DNA of 64,000 nucleotides from Pempheris klunzingeri (lineage: Eukaryota; Chordata; Actinopteri; Acropomatiformes; Pempheridae). Location: the NCBI RefSeq assembly GCF_042242105.1, contig NC_092034.1, positions 1,768,644 to 1,832,643 on the forward strand, given 5' to 3'. The notes under the pieces are model-generated. The model searched no databases, was not told the DNA's origin, and was given only the letters and a program-made list of their open reading frames with translations. Below are positions 37,330-58,298 of the stretch, piece after piece (within the stretch, counting starts at the first letter, position 1; each line of letters opens with the position of its first letter). The translations under genes were made by a program, and so were the position numbers.

Positions 37330-38025
37330 GTTAGTGAGCAGCCCCCCCTCTTCCTGGTGTATCTTCCTCTAAATTACACCATCATTGACTAAATGAACGT
37401 CCTGCTGTGCTGAAGAAGACAGTAAACTACAGACTGAGAGCAGAAACTGTTCACTGAGCTGATAAATCAGGAGAGAAGTCGCCTCATTTCCTCATTGACT
37501 TCCATCCAGTTGGAGCCAGTGGAGTCGCCTCCTGCTGGACATTAGAGAGAACGCAGCTTTAAGTCTCTTCAGCATCGGCTTCACTGTTCAGACCCAGAAG
37601 CTACATGCACTTTTGTTTTGACCTGTTTAACATAAACTGCTTCAGTCTTAAACACTCTTTATTGTGCAGCTGTAACTAAATTTAGATCGTCCAGAAACAT
37701 TTCACCTTCTGCAGCAACTTGAAGCATTTACAAAGAGCAAATATTCACAGATAAGATCAGAGTGTTCTCCGGAAATTGCAGCTTCCATCAGCCAATCAGC
37801 AAGTCTGTCTGTCAGTGTGTGTGTTTGGACTTTAACTATATCACATTTCTAAAATCTTGGCCATCAGTCCAGAAGGAATGTTTGTGTTGGTCTTCTAAAG
37901 CTCAGACTTCTGTCTCTGTCTTTAACTTCCAGACTTGTGGCGCTGGTCTTCGGAGACGCAGATCTGCCCGGTCCAGATATGTAGATGAAGCCACAGCCTT
38001 CATCACCATGGCCTGGACCCGTTAG
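30455..38025 (+). CDS. Secreted tectorin-like VWD-C8-ZP protein, copy A
   Basis: Coding exons: 30455-30500, 30827-30915, 31203-31412, 31588-31659, 32519-32612, 32722-32848, 33416-33659, 34288-34444, 34622-34706, 34956-35018, 35275-35474, 35631-35762, 36124-36311, 36416-36567, 36737-36982, 37115-37277, 37933-38025. Every phase agrees; the product is 786 aa. It has a signal peptide (MLRPLLFLSALIGLAG), an N-terminal cysteine-containing module (~17-212), a VWD domain (~213-375, with CTVTGPSVIDMSNRV), C8 (~376-462), a short cysteine-rich EGF-like linker (~463-506), a ZP domain (~509-756), and a dibasic furin-type site RRRRSAR just before the end. VWD and ZP domains build extracellular fibrils or gels, as in alpha-tectorin, uromodulin and GP2. 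No GPI or membrane tail follows the cleavage site, suggesting a secreted product. Many N-glycosylation sequons. The exact orthologue is unknown to me. Confidence 0.88.
33790..34131. repeat. Palindromic R1 element in copy A intron
   Basis: Starts ggtccagtagatcacctcag and ends with gaggtgatctactggccgaa. Its two halves are inverted copies of the R1 sequence, so the whole is a fold-back of ~340 bp in the intron between the 33416-33659 and 34288-34444 exons. Confidence 0.8.
36643..36729. repeat. GT tract abutting a ZP exon acceptor (arm A)
   Basis: About 43 GT units ending a few bases before tctgcag, the acceptor of the 36737-36982 exon. In arm B the equivalent tract is longer (44007-44122, ~58 units). 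No other pyrimidine tract is available, so the repeat itself must serve for splicing. Confidence 0.92.
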
Positions 38026-39253
38026 GTAAGACGCAACTCTGCTGCTGACTGGTGACATCGGCAAAGTTGTCTTCAGTCATGATGCAGAACTAGATGCTAC
38101 ATTTCTGTGTACGTCCCCCAGACCACCGATCAGACAAGCAAACAGAACAAAGAGCCCAAGAGTCAAACATGGTGGTTTCAGTCAGGATGCACGTTTGGAA
38201 GAAACACATCAATCACCGTTCGTTGTCTCCTCAGGTTGTTTCCACGGCGACTCGGACTGACTGACGGGCTGTCGACCTTCACAATGATTCCCGACTCTTC
38301 CTTCGTCCTGATCTAGAGCCCGGATGTGTGAGTCCTTTGGTTTTAGGGTGCCGTCTGCAGAAAGGACTCGCTCAGTTCTTGCTGCTCTGAGGCCAGACTA
38401 GCTCACATGATAACAAGCAGACCCTCCTGCTCCCTCCTCCTCCAGCTGTGACTGGTCCAGTCTGGAGTCTGAATTCCTTTAGATGGTAGAAATGGGTCGA
38501 TAACAACTATAAACAAACAATATAAAGACAATATGGTGAAGGGAAGTGTGTGTGGGGGGGATCTTGGGCTTAACAATGTTATTCATTCTATAGTATATAT
38601 ATATAGTCCTACAAATGAAAACAATCAGATATGATTAGGGATTACCAGTGATTATTAATGATTAAGTGTTTGCATATTAGGCTCATTGAGTAGGATAAGG
38701 TGTTTGGGAGCACTTAACTTTTAAAGTAAAAGTGTTTTACATTTACTTTTTTATTATTTTTGGAGCGGTGGATTTTGCCAGCTTGTCCTGTGACTTGAAA
38801 CTTTGCCACAATAATGTTTAGATGTCAATGTCAAAGTCTAAACAGACCAATGGATCCTGCCGTCACTCTGAAGGTCAACTCAGGACGACAACTAAAACTA
38901 AATCTGAAATAATGTGAAGCCACTTTTGTGTCTTAACGGTGGTTAAAAGAAACACAAACTCCCCTCTTTTATATTCAACATGAAGTGATTAAACTTCAGA
39001 TTTATCAAAAACACTTCAATTGAATGAAATAAATGACTAAATCGAACCATTGCAGACAGATTCTGTGAGGGTTTTATCACAGCCTGTGGCCTTCATGACG
39101 CAGAGATATGATGTGCTGTTCCATTCTTATTGTGTTACTGTTGTTTTCCAGCAAAAAAAAAATCAATAAAAAGTGTAATCAATCAAATCAAGACTATGAG
39201 TTCGGTTCATTTGATTTCTCCATCACTTTTTCTTGAGGTCACCTTTGACGACA

Positions 39254-40690
39254 TTGTCACAACTTGTGATAATTAATAATTATCAAGATAATTATTAATT
39301 ATTAAAATGAATGGAACTTTGAATAAAGTCCACGACAAGTCGATTGGGGCACCACTTCGTAAAACGAAGAAAAGACAGCCGTTTTAATTGACTTAGTCTC
39401 ATAAAAAATACTAAACTATCAATTTGGAATTATGTTTTATAATTAATTTAATAATTACTACCAAAATTACCACATTGATAGCTAGCTGAAGGATTTTGGA
39501 GTTCTTGACAGTGTAGAGGTTGGCAGTGTTCACCCTTGTACAACATTAAAGGAGACAGCAGGTAGTAAAACATTTATTATGTCCACAGTACTCTGCCCCA
39601 CATGGGACGCACCATTATGTTATACATTAAGGTGAAGGACTTGTACTTTGGTTGCAAGTACAGCTGAAGCAGAGAAGGTATTAAAGACATCTGCTGTTAC
39701 AGAAACAAAATCAATCAAACAATCTAACTAAGTCTAAGTCTCTATGACTAAACTAACAAATAATATGAAGAGTGTGTGTGTGTGTGTGTGTGAGATAAGG
39801 CTGAGGAATGTGAGATTGGGCCCACAAAGGTGGGGGAGAGAGACCAAATGGTGATGGCCAGACCCCCTGGGGTGTGGGGCAAAGAAGACAAAGGAAGCTA
39901 AGTGCTGTTAGCTTAGCTTTGTCCCTCAGTGGCTGTGTGTGTGTGTGTGTGTGTGAGATAAAGGTGCCAGATAAGACAGGATGGTTAGTTTGTAGACTTT
40001 GTGTCTGTGTGAACAAACTAACATCAACTAAACTTAATGGCTGCACAGTAACTACAACACATCACAATAATCAAACTCAATGAACATTAAAGCAAGTCAA
40101 TACATTAACAGGGGTAAACCATGTATGCAGTAATACTATGCTAATTATGCCCAGTTAGAGTTTGTTACCAGTCCTTAAAGGGGGAGACGAAGTGTCCTTG
40201 AGGATGCTGCTTTCTCAGCCTGTTGCTGGAGGACAGGTGTGGTTCTTGTCCGTTGCTGTGTGGTTGCAGGCTGGAGGAATCCTTTGTTCCTGTTAGTTAG
40301 CAGCTCTGTGCTAACTTGCTGGTGTGCTCTTGTTGTTGGTTATCAGCTGGCAGACTCTGGGTCGTACCTGCTGGCTGATCTGCTTACTTCAGGCAGGACC
40401 TTGTGTCGCTACCATGAAGGAGGTGGCTGCTCTGGTACAGACCACACTGAGGCAGAGCTTAGCTGAGTTGAGCTTCTCTCCTCTTCAGGAGAGATCAGGA
40501 GAGAGGTGACTTGTCTCTCCTCTTCAGGAGAGACGTCCGGAAAAGAGATCAGAAAGAGAAAGTTCAGTGTGGTGAACTGGTTTTGTGGGCCTGAGGTCGT
40601 AAAATCATGTGTCCCCTCCGGCCAATGGTGACAGTGGAGCTGGGCGCGGGGGTGATTTCACACCTATCTGTGAAACTGGGCATTGGGGAA
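39254..40690 (+). repeat. Dispersed repeat T, copy 1 (palindrome spacer)
   Basis: About 1.4 kb running from attaataattatcaagataa to gtgatttcacacctatctgt, with internal GT tracts (39774-39793, 39936-39956). The reverse complement occurs at 52165-54250. It fills most of the spacer between arms A and B. No coding frame; probably a non-autonomous transposable element or a solo terminal repeat. Confidence 0.75.
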
Positions 40691-42710
40691 AGGAGCCCAA
40701 TTGTTCACACAGAAAAGAAACATGCAGTCTTCACCATGTGTTATTCACCGTATAGTGAAGCCCAACACATTGATCGTTTTTATGTTATATTGTTCTCACA
40801 TTCCCCTATGTAATGAATGAAGATTTTCAACTGGAATATTTCATTCATTGAGATCTAGGATGTGTTGTTTTAGTGTTTCCTTTATTTTTTTGAGCAGCAT
40901 ACTTACCAGCCTGTTAATTTCATTCAATGGAACAGGTTTGATGGTTATTTGTTTTAGGTGAAGTTAATCACCTAAAACTGGATCACAGAGCTGCAGAACA
41001 CGTGCACACACACACTGGTTTGTGTTTTGCATTTTGGTCATTTCAGCTGATTTCTTCCCAGTTTTGTGCATTATTTTATCTGTGTGCTTATCTAACAGGT
41101 GGACATTTTAAAAACTGAATGAATCAAATTTGGTCAGAGTGTTTTCAAAGATTGTCTTTACATGATAAGATGGGACATTCACCTCATTTGTGAACATTTA
41201 CATCTCCACTGTCAATGTGCAGTCGGCATGTTTTTGTAATGCTATTGGAGTGCACGTAAAAGCATCAGTATCTCAGCTACTACACATGCTAGGTTACCCT
41301 GACTATGCGCTCAACATGTTGAAGTATGGTGCCTATAGCGCCACCATATGGCCAGTTATGAGGCACTGCCACATCTACTCAATGCATTAACCAATTAGCA
41401 ATTTGGGTTTCATATTCACACACACAACACTGCCACAGTGCTAATGTATCTTTAAATGCTTATATTAACCAATGGTCAATCACCAAGAAAAGAAAATCAT
41501 CAAGAAAAAGTGATGGAGAAATCAAATGAACCGAACTCATAGTCTTGATTTGATTGATTACACTTTTTATTGATTTTTTTTTTGCTGGAAAACAACAGTA
41601 ACACAATAAGAATGGAACAGCACATCATATCTCTGCGTCATGAAGGCCACAGGCTGTGATAAAACCCTCACAGAATCTGTCTGCAATGGTTCGATTTAGT
41701 CATTTATTTCATTCAATTGAAGTGTTTTTGATAAATCTGAAGTTTAATCACTTCATGTTGAATATAAAAGAGGGGAGTTTGTGTTTCTTTTAACCACCGT
41801 TAAGACACAAAAGTGGCTTCACATTATTTCAGATTTAGTTTTAGTTGTCGTCCTGAGTTGACCTTCAGAGTGACGGCAGGATCCATTGGTCTGTTTAGAC
41901 TTTGACATTGACATCTAAACATTATTGTGGCAAAGTTTCAAGTCACAGGACAAGCTGGCAAAATCCACCGCTCCAAAAATAATAAAAAAGTAAATGTAAA
42001 ACACTTTTACTTTAAAAGTTAAGTGCTCCCAAACACCTTATCCTACTCAATGAGCCTAATATGCAAACACTTAATCATTAATAATCACTGGTAATCCCTA
42101 ATCATATCTGATTGTTTTCATTTGTAGGACTATATATATATACTATAGAATGAATAACATTGTTAAGCCCAAGATCCCCCCCACACACACTTCCCTTCAC
42201 CATATTGTCTTTATATTGTTTGTTTATAGTTGTTATCGACCCATTTCTACCATCTAAAGGAATTCAGACTCCAGACTGGACCAGTCACAGCTGGAGGAGG
42301 AGGGAGCAGGAGGGTCTGCTTGTTATCATGTGAGCTAGTCTGGCCTCAGAGCAGCAAGAACTGAGCGAGTCCTTTCTGCAGACGGCACCCTAAAACCAAA
42401 GGACTCACACATCCGGGCTCTAGATCAGGACGAAGGAAGAGTCGGGAATCATTGTGAAGGTCGACAGCCCGTCAGTCAGTCCGAGTCGCCGTGGAAACAA
42501 CCTGAGGAGACAACGAACGGTGATTGATGTGTTTCTTCCAAACGTGCATCCTGACTGAAACCACCATGTTTGACTCTTGGGCTCTTTGTTCTGTTTGCTT
42601 GTCTGATCGGTGGTCTGGGGGACGTACACAGAAATGTAGCATCTAGTTCTGCATCATGACTGAAGACAACTTTGCCGATGTCACCAGTCAGCAGCAGAGT
42701 TGCGTCTTAC

Positions 42711-50337
<7,627 letters not shown>

Positions 50338-51158
50338 GATGGAGGAGGCCGATCAGCTGACAGAGCTGGAAGAGTCACAGCTGGATATCTCTGATTGGAC
50401 ACAAAGATGCATTCAAAGTTCAACACTTCTCCTGGTAAAGTTAAGTTTCTCATGAGTGTGTGAACCCTGCATGTGTGTGATGGCTCTGAGCTCTGCTGTA
50501 TTCACTCTCTGTGAGAAACATTATTTAGCTAGACTTTTGCAAAGGGACACTGACATCACATCATCCTCTAGGTTGCCACTTATATTGTTTTCAGCTCTGT
50601 GATGTCAAACTGGAGCAGTTGATGATGAACTGCAGCCCCGAACGGCTGATTCAGACGAGCAAGGAGTCAGTGATGAATCAGTAAAACTGTTTTTTCAATC
50701 ATTGTCAATGGCTGCATCTGTTCAACATAAATACAGGCATAAATGTGCATGGAAAGTATGAGGCTCATCGGTCCAGTAGTTTGAGAGGTTGCCCACAGAC
50801 AGACAAACAGTGTTTGAATATTAAATCAGCAGAATAGAGCTTATATAAGTAGACAATTAATCGATCAATGTGATCAATGTGATCATCCAAACCTTTATCC
50901 ATTGTGATAATCATTTCAGTTCAAACATTCTCTGTTTCCAGCTTCTAAAATGTGAGAATACGCTGCTTTTATTTGATGATTCTTCAAAGTGAATATCTTT
51001 GGGTTCTCGGCTGCCTTCGAACTGTTAAGACAGCACCTTCGGCTTCAGGAAATGATGCTGCACCATTTTTAGTGATTCTTATAGATCAAATTATTGACTG
51101 TTGCATTGAAAATCTCAGTCTGAGTTTTACTATTGATGTTTTTCGCCGGTTATTTGTG

Positions 51159-51356
51159 CCTCACTGAGCTGCACAAGTTTTCTACTGAGTATGTTTGTGG
51201 TGTGTTACATGGGAGAGGTCAGACGAAATGTCATTGTACTTTGCTGTATGATGACAATAAATCTGATTCTGATTCTGACTGCCAGTGTGAGACAAAACAC
51301 ACTTATTAACACACTTGCTGTGTGTTTTGAAGATGTTAACAGTTAAGGTGTGCAGA
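51159..51356 (-). mobile_element. Short retroelement tail inserted in arm B only
   Basis: Present between ttttcc and acaaataacc, which are contiguous in arm A. It contains cagaatcagaatcagattta and a ttgtcatcatacagcaaagt block, a common fish LINE/SINE 3' tail. It dates an insertion, or a conversion tract limit, after the arms separated. Confidence 0.65.
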
Positions 51357-51394
51357 GGAAAAGAGACAGACGAGGTGTGTGCAGGTAGTCTTAC

Positions 51395-51499
51395 CCTCTG
51401 GAGGCTTGATGGAGGATGAGGATGATGAAGGTTGCTGTTCAGGAGACTCTCTGTGTGGAGAATGCTGCTCACCCTCTCGTACTCGCTCTGTTTTTATGT
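51395..51499 (-). promoter_or_regulatory. TATA-like box and non-coding first exon of copy B
   Basis: Mirror of the copy A promoter. The minus-strand cataaaaa is at 51492-51499, and the first exon ends ccagagg|gtaaga with its donor at 51394-51393. The following intron carries a ~198-bp insertion (51159-51356) absent from arm A. Confidence 0.55.
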
Positions 51500-51581
51500 G
51501 CATCTTCGGTGCTGTTCACGCCCAGGAAGGAAGAAGAGGTGTGGTGAGGATGGAGTCAACACCTGTTGAAGGCCATCCTCT

Positions 51582-52164
51582 TTGCTAAAGAAAAAAAAAA
51601 AAACACCTGGGTTTTTTAGACATGATTCATGACCAACAGGACTTGAATAATGTCCCCTGTTGGTTTGTAACTCTGAGGAGGTCTACTGTTGGACAGGAAG
51701 TGGGTTGTCAGACACACAAATGCATACAAAGGATATACTGTTTAAATAAATACAGTAATACTTACATTCTGTTAAACTTCATATTGTATTATTTCATATG
51801 ATTGTTGACTTGCATACGATCAGATATTTCTTCTCTGGATTTGAACCTTCTTGCTGTGAGGAAACAGTGCTAACCCCCTTATCAGATCCAAATGTTCCCA
51901 TTTTTATTCAAATAGTCTGGGAACTGTTTGTCTGTCACAATGTGAGATGTCAACATACATTCATCATCCTCAGTCAATTAGGTCATAAACAACATACCTA
52001 ATATTCCTTGCAGAGTGAGTCACAGCCCTGCCCAGCACATATCTGCTGTGACATGTAACTAAGTAGAATTAGTTTGAAAGATGCTTTGATCAGAGTTGCG
52101 ACTGATGAGTTTTCACCTGATGAAGCCTCAGAGTTCAGTCAGGGCAGGTTGCATCATACTACCA
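51582..52164. other. Unique-looking DNA outside arm B
   Basis: Starts with a run of A and shows no exon, no similarity to arm A's flank, and no repeat I recognise, until repeat T begins. Confidence 0.5.
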
Positions 52165-53027
52165 CTTCCCAGTGTCCCCAAAGTTCACAGATAGGTGTGA
52201 AATCACCCCTGGACCCAGCTCCACAGCCACCATTGGCCAGAGTGGTCACCCCCACTGAACTTCCTCTTTCCGGACATCTCTCCTGAAGGACAGACCAGCT
52301 CTCTTCCCACCTCTCCCCTGAAGAGGAGAGAAGCTCTTTTTCTGACCTCTTTGCCTCAGTGTGGCCTGTACCAGAGCAGACCACCTCCTTCATGGCAGCG
52401 ACACAAAGTCCTGTCTGAACCAAGCAGATCAGGGCCAGCAGGCACGACCCAGAGTCTGCCAGCTGATCACCAGAGCAACAGGAGCACACTGGCAAGTTAG
52501 CAACGAGCCGCTAACTAACAGGAACAAAGGAGCGACCGGATCCTCCAGCCTGCAACCACACAGCAAAGGACGCAGAACCACACCTGTCCTCCAGCAGCAC
52601 CCTCAAGGACTCTTCTTCTCCCCTTTAAGGACTGGTAACAAACTCTAACTGGGCATAATTAGCATAGTATTACTGCATACATGGTTTACCCCTGTTAATG
52701 TATTTGATTTGCTTAAATGTTCATTGAGTTTGGTTATTGTGATGTGTTGTAGATTACTGTGCATCCATTAAGTTTAGTTGATGTTAGTTTGTTCACACAG
52801 ACACAAAGTCTACAGACGAACCATCCTCTCCTCTAACTGGTACCTTCATCTACACACTCACACACACAGTTTACAACAGGCCTAGACTGAGAGACAAAGC
52901 TAAGCTAACAGCTACAGCACTTAGCTTTCCTTTGTCTGCCTCTGACCCACACACCAGGGGGTCTGGCCATCACCGTTTGGGGTCTCTCCCCCACCTTTGT
53001 GGTCCTATCTCACATTCCTCAGCCTGA

Positions 53028-53148
<121 letters not shown>

Positions 53149-53320
53149 CCCTATTGTTGTTTGCTAGTCATAGACACTTAGTTAGATTGATTTTGTTCTG
53201 TTTTAATAAATGTTTTAATACATGCTGTCTTCTTTAATGTTGTACAAGGGTGAATACTGCATTCAGCTAGCTATCAATGTGGTCATTTTGGTAGTAGTTA
53301 CTAAGTTAATTATTGAACAT

Positions 53321-54098
53321 TGCCGGGGGACTCCCATGATGCACTGAGCTCCTCTATTCTCTCTCCTCCTCTTCCTCTCCATCATTATGTCTCATGTCAG
53401 TCAAATGTCTGTTACTAACTTGCTATCTTCCCCGGAGCCTTTCTGTGCTTTCTCATCTCTCTGGTTCCTGTGGATTCTGGTCCTGGCCCTGCTGATGTGG
53501 TTCTCTGGTTCCTGTGGGTCCTGGTCCTGGTCCTGCTGATGTGGTTCTCTGGTTCCTGTGGATTCTGGTCCTGGCCCTGCTGATGTGGTTCTCTGGTTCC
53601 TGTGGATCCTGGTCCTGGTCCTGCTGATGTGGTTCTCTGGTTCCTGTGGATCCTGGTCCTGGTCCTGCTGATGTGGTTCTCTGGTTCCTGTGGATTCTGG
53701 TCCTGGTCCTGCTGATGTGGTTCTCTGGTTCCTATGGATCCTGGTCCTGGTCCCGCTGATGTGGTTCTCCACCAGCCAATGGATGTGCGTCTGTCCAAGG
53801 CTCCAGCCTGTCCGTCCTTGGGAGCTGGATCTCTCCTTCACTGTGGTGCTCCCGGAGGTTTCTCTTTTCCCACTGGGTTTTTTGAGTTTTTCCTTCCCGA
53901 AGAAGGAGGGTCATAAAGGGCAGGTGATGCCTCGGACTGATCCATCGGACTGATCCATTGGCCTCATCGACTGCTGGACTCTTTATTAGATTGTTTGTTC
54001 GCTTACACTTGTTTATTTCAGTGAACTTTGTAAAGCACTGTGAGACACTCTGTTGTGATATTGGGCTATACAAATACAATTGAATTGAATTGAATTGA
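53321..54098 (+). mobile_element. Retroelement inserted in repeat T, with target-site duplication
   Basis: Flanked by aacat at 53316-53320 and 54099-54103, and the two halves of repeat T are continuous without it. The 3' end (aaagcactgtgagacactct, then gttgtgatattgggctatac and a ttgaa repeat) is a very common teleost retroelement tail. It includes a 44-bp minisatellite of seven units (53461-53768). No reverse transcriptase is present, so it is either a SINE-like or a 5'-truncated LINE copy. Confidence 0.82.
53461..53768. repeat. 44-bp minisatellite, seven units
   Basis: Unit begins ctggttcctgtggattctgg and ends gctgatgtggttct. Copies start at about 53461, 53505, 53549, 53593, 53637, 53681 and 53725. 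It is internal to the retroelement at 53321-54098. Minus-strand frames reading EPENHISRTRTR are a by-product. Confidence 0.93.
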
Positions 54099-54897
54099 AA
54101 CATAATTCCAAATTGATAGTTTAGTATTTTTATGAGACTAAATCAATTAAACCGACTATCTTTTCCTCATTTATCGAGGTGGACTTTTTACAAAGTTCCA
54201 TTAATTTAAATAATTATCTTTGATAATTATTTATTTCTGATAGCCAAATTGAACATACCATTTGTTAAACTCCAACATGTTCCACTGAAAATCAATAGAG
54301 GCTGTCACCGGGCCAGACGGAGCTAAAGTCACCTCACTGTGGACGAGGTAACATCACTGAAGCTCTGGGAACATTTAAAGTCATAGTCAATAATAAATAT
54401 CTTACAAATGCAAAAATGTTAACAATGTTTCAACTGACGTTAAAGTATATTTCAACTACATTAAATAATCTACATCAATTTATTGTTAACTGTTTAGAGT
54501 TAGCATGTGTTGTGCTGAATACACTGAAAACAGCAGGCACGGGTGTTTAGATGTGGATGACATTTTGGCAGCTACAGTGTCTTGAAATAATAAACTTAGT
54601 AAACTTGTCATAATAAGTTAGATTGACCCTTGAAGTACTATTGTTGACAGTGACAGCAGAATCATCTTAAACTGTATTTGAATGATGTAATGATGCCACT
54701 TACTGTACTGTATAATGCTTTTATGATATGATCCCGAGGTATTTAAAAACAATAGCGCTGGGTGAGTGGAAAAAACATATGCTTATCAATAACCCTCGTG
54801 AATACATCTCAACATATGAACATTTGCCTCTTACTGTTTCTAATTGTGCCTGTGTCATGGCTTGCATGTACTCATTTTCCTTTTTAATGCTACGACT

Positions 54898-55125
54898 CTG
54901 GGCAGCATGGTGGTGAGGTGGTTAGCACTGTTGCCTCACAGCAAGAAGAAGGTTACAGGTTTGAATCCCGGTTTGAACCTGGGGTCTTTCTGTGTGGAGT
55001 TTGCATGTTCTCCCCATGCTAGCGTGGGTTAATTGGTGAGTGAGAGTAAGTGTTTGTCTGTCTCTATGTGTTGGCACTGTGATTGGCAGGTGGCCACTCC
55101 TGTGGGATTGGTTCCAACTTCCCAC
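54898..55125 (+). mobile_element. tRNA-derived SINE (DANA/Mermaid type) head
   Basis: Has a polymerase III A-box-like segment (gtggttagcactg) and a B box (ggtttgaatcc), followed by tttctgtgtggagtttgcat and gttctcccc, the hallmark body of this teleost SINE family. A related tail is at 56030-56215. Confidence 0.85.
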
Positions 55126-55192
55126 GTCCTATGACTCTGTGGTGAAAGTGGTATTTGTCACCAACCCAGTCTCATTCAGAGCTACTGGCTCT

Positions 55193-55284
55193 GCCTCGAG
55201 GCAGATTCACAATCCTTTCTAACCAATCCTTTCTTATGAAACGGCACATGTGCACATTGTGAATCTGCCTCGAGGCATTCACTC
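55193..55284. repeat. Small palindrome with 22-bp arms
   Basis: tgcctcgaggcagattcaca is repeated in inverse as tgtgaatctgcctcgaggca with ~45 bp between. Each arm itself contains the palindrome gcctcgaggc. Probably the two ends of a miniature inverted-repeat element. Confidence 0.8.
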
Positions 55285-56029
55285 CATCACCTGTTCACTT
55301 GCTTCCCCACTTCCCAGTAGTTTGTCGTTACGTATCAGACATACACCTGTACATTTTAGACCGTACACTTTAGAGAGATGTTGTGAGTACAAAATGCTTA
55401 CTGACTTACCCTGCTTTCCACTGGAGCACTTTGAGGAAGTTTGGGATGTCACCACTTGAAATGCTGTGTTCTGCTAAGAATCTGAAAATTCCGAGATAAG
55501 AGAGACGTTATTAATCTGAAACCGAGGAAATTCACTCGTTAACAGCAACAGAGACAGAAATAAAGTGTCAGTAAAAGAAGTATTGCAAAAACAAGGGATT
55601 CAACAAATATAAAGTAAACATAAATATAAAAATATGAGAAAAAATATAAAACATACATGTGTGTATTGCACAGGAGTAAAAGAAACTAATTAGCTGTGAT
55701 CAAGTTAAATGGAAGAAATAAAAGGCTGTCTTGACTTGCTCCTTTTTCTTGCTTGCTCTCTCTCAGTTACTCTGCCCTCCTGAGTACTTGAGTACTCTTC
55801 TTGCAAAACATTAAACCCCCCCTCTCTCATCTACTGTCGCCTTGCTCCATTGCTTCCTTAGTTGTTTCTCTGTTTCTTTCTGCTGTCTAAGCTGCAACCT
55901 GAGCACCTTCGTTCTATGAATGATTCCAAACTACTGTTCCTTTAGCACTATTATCAGATCCCTATGAGCTGTTTCCTGCCTCATAACTTAAAGGTGTCAC
56001 CACACACTGAATGGGTCAGGATACCTGTG

Positions 56030-56365
56030 TGCTCAGGTAGGTCAGCAATGGTGTGTGAGTGTGAGCGTGAATGGTTGTCTGCCTATCTCTGTGTTGGCCT
56101 TTGATGGACTGCCGACCAGTCTAGGGTGGACCCCGCCTCTCGCCCAATCTGAGTTGGGATTGGTGCCAGCCCCCTGCGACCTTTAAGGATAACCTTTATA
56201 GGCAAAGGGTGAATAGACGTCCTGTACACCTGTTAAACAACATTCTATCAACTTACTGCGAAACTGATCAATCAGCACAGGTGAGGGAACATTTCATTGC
56301 ATGTGTTGGGTACACCCTACCGCAGCTATGTGCTGGGTTTCATCCAACAGCGTGACAATGAGGAC
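56030..56365. repeat. SINE tail followed by inverted U-b repeat
   Basis: 56030-56180 (gtgagcgtgaatggttgtct, then gatggactgccgaccagtct) matches the common 3' part of fish SINE/LINE-tail repeats. 56180-56365 is the reverse complement of the segment at 21050-21207 and 25060-25212. Confidence 0.7.
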
Positions 56366-56379
56366 ATTGTGCTGTTGTT

Positions 56380-57660
<1,281 letters not shown>

Positions 57661-58298
57661 AGACTCACCAGTTAACCGCAGTGTCTTCGGCAGGAAGCCG
57701 GAGAGCTGAAGAGAACCCACAGAGAGAACATGAAACATCCACTCCTCCACATAGAAAGTCATTGTCTAGAAATCCTGAGTCATTTGTTTGAATAACTTCA
57801 ACTCCTGACGAAACCTGAAGAATCAAACAGACAAATTCAGTTATTCTAAACAAACATTTTATTATCAAGCGGAGCTGGTGGAGGAAACCAAAGCATGAAT
57901 GAACCAGTTCACCCAGAAGTCTGATGAGAAGACCGACTTCAGCTCTTCCTTCCTCCATCTTTACTGTCTGTGAGGCCTGAAGCTCCGGCGTCAGCGTTAA
58001 AAAGAAAACTACTGACTGTGACTTTAAACTCATCTTTGATGTTACGCTTCATTCAAAAACACACATGAAGCAAAACTGTTTCTTCTTGGAGTCGGAGAGA
58101 AAAGGAGAGTATTTAGTGGATGCTGCTGTTTTTAATCTAATGCTTCATTATATAACATTACTATAATACATAGAAACATGTCCGTCTGTCTCAGGTTGTA
58201 AAGACAGAGAACAGACGGCGGGTGAACAGAATCAAACTGGATATTTCCTCCCTTATGATCCCCGAGCGTCTGAGCCAGTGAAGTGTGAAGGTGGGTCT

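Larger units (their letters stand above)
29027..39236 (+). repeat. Arm A of a large inverted duplication
   Basis: The reverse complement of 41500-51581. The outer edge is at agaggatggcc (29027) and the inner edge at ctttttcttga (39236). Sequence outside those points is unrelated between arms. The arm contains a whole gene from TATA-like box to 3' region. Differences seen are mostly insertions and deletions in the first intron and the 5' region (for example ~200 bp present only in arm B at 51159-51356), plus microsatellite lengths and clustered exon changes. Confidence 0.93.

Noticed and set aside
57665..58033. 122-codon minus-strand frame downstream of ift46
   Set aside because: No domain or conserved segment; it falls in the likely ift46 3'UTR and beyond.
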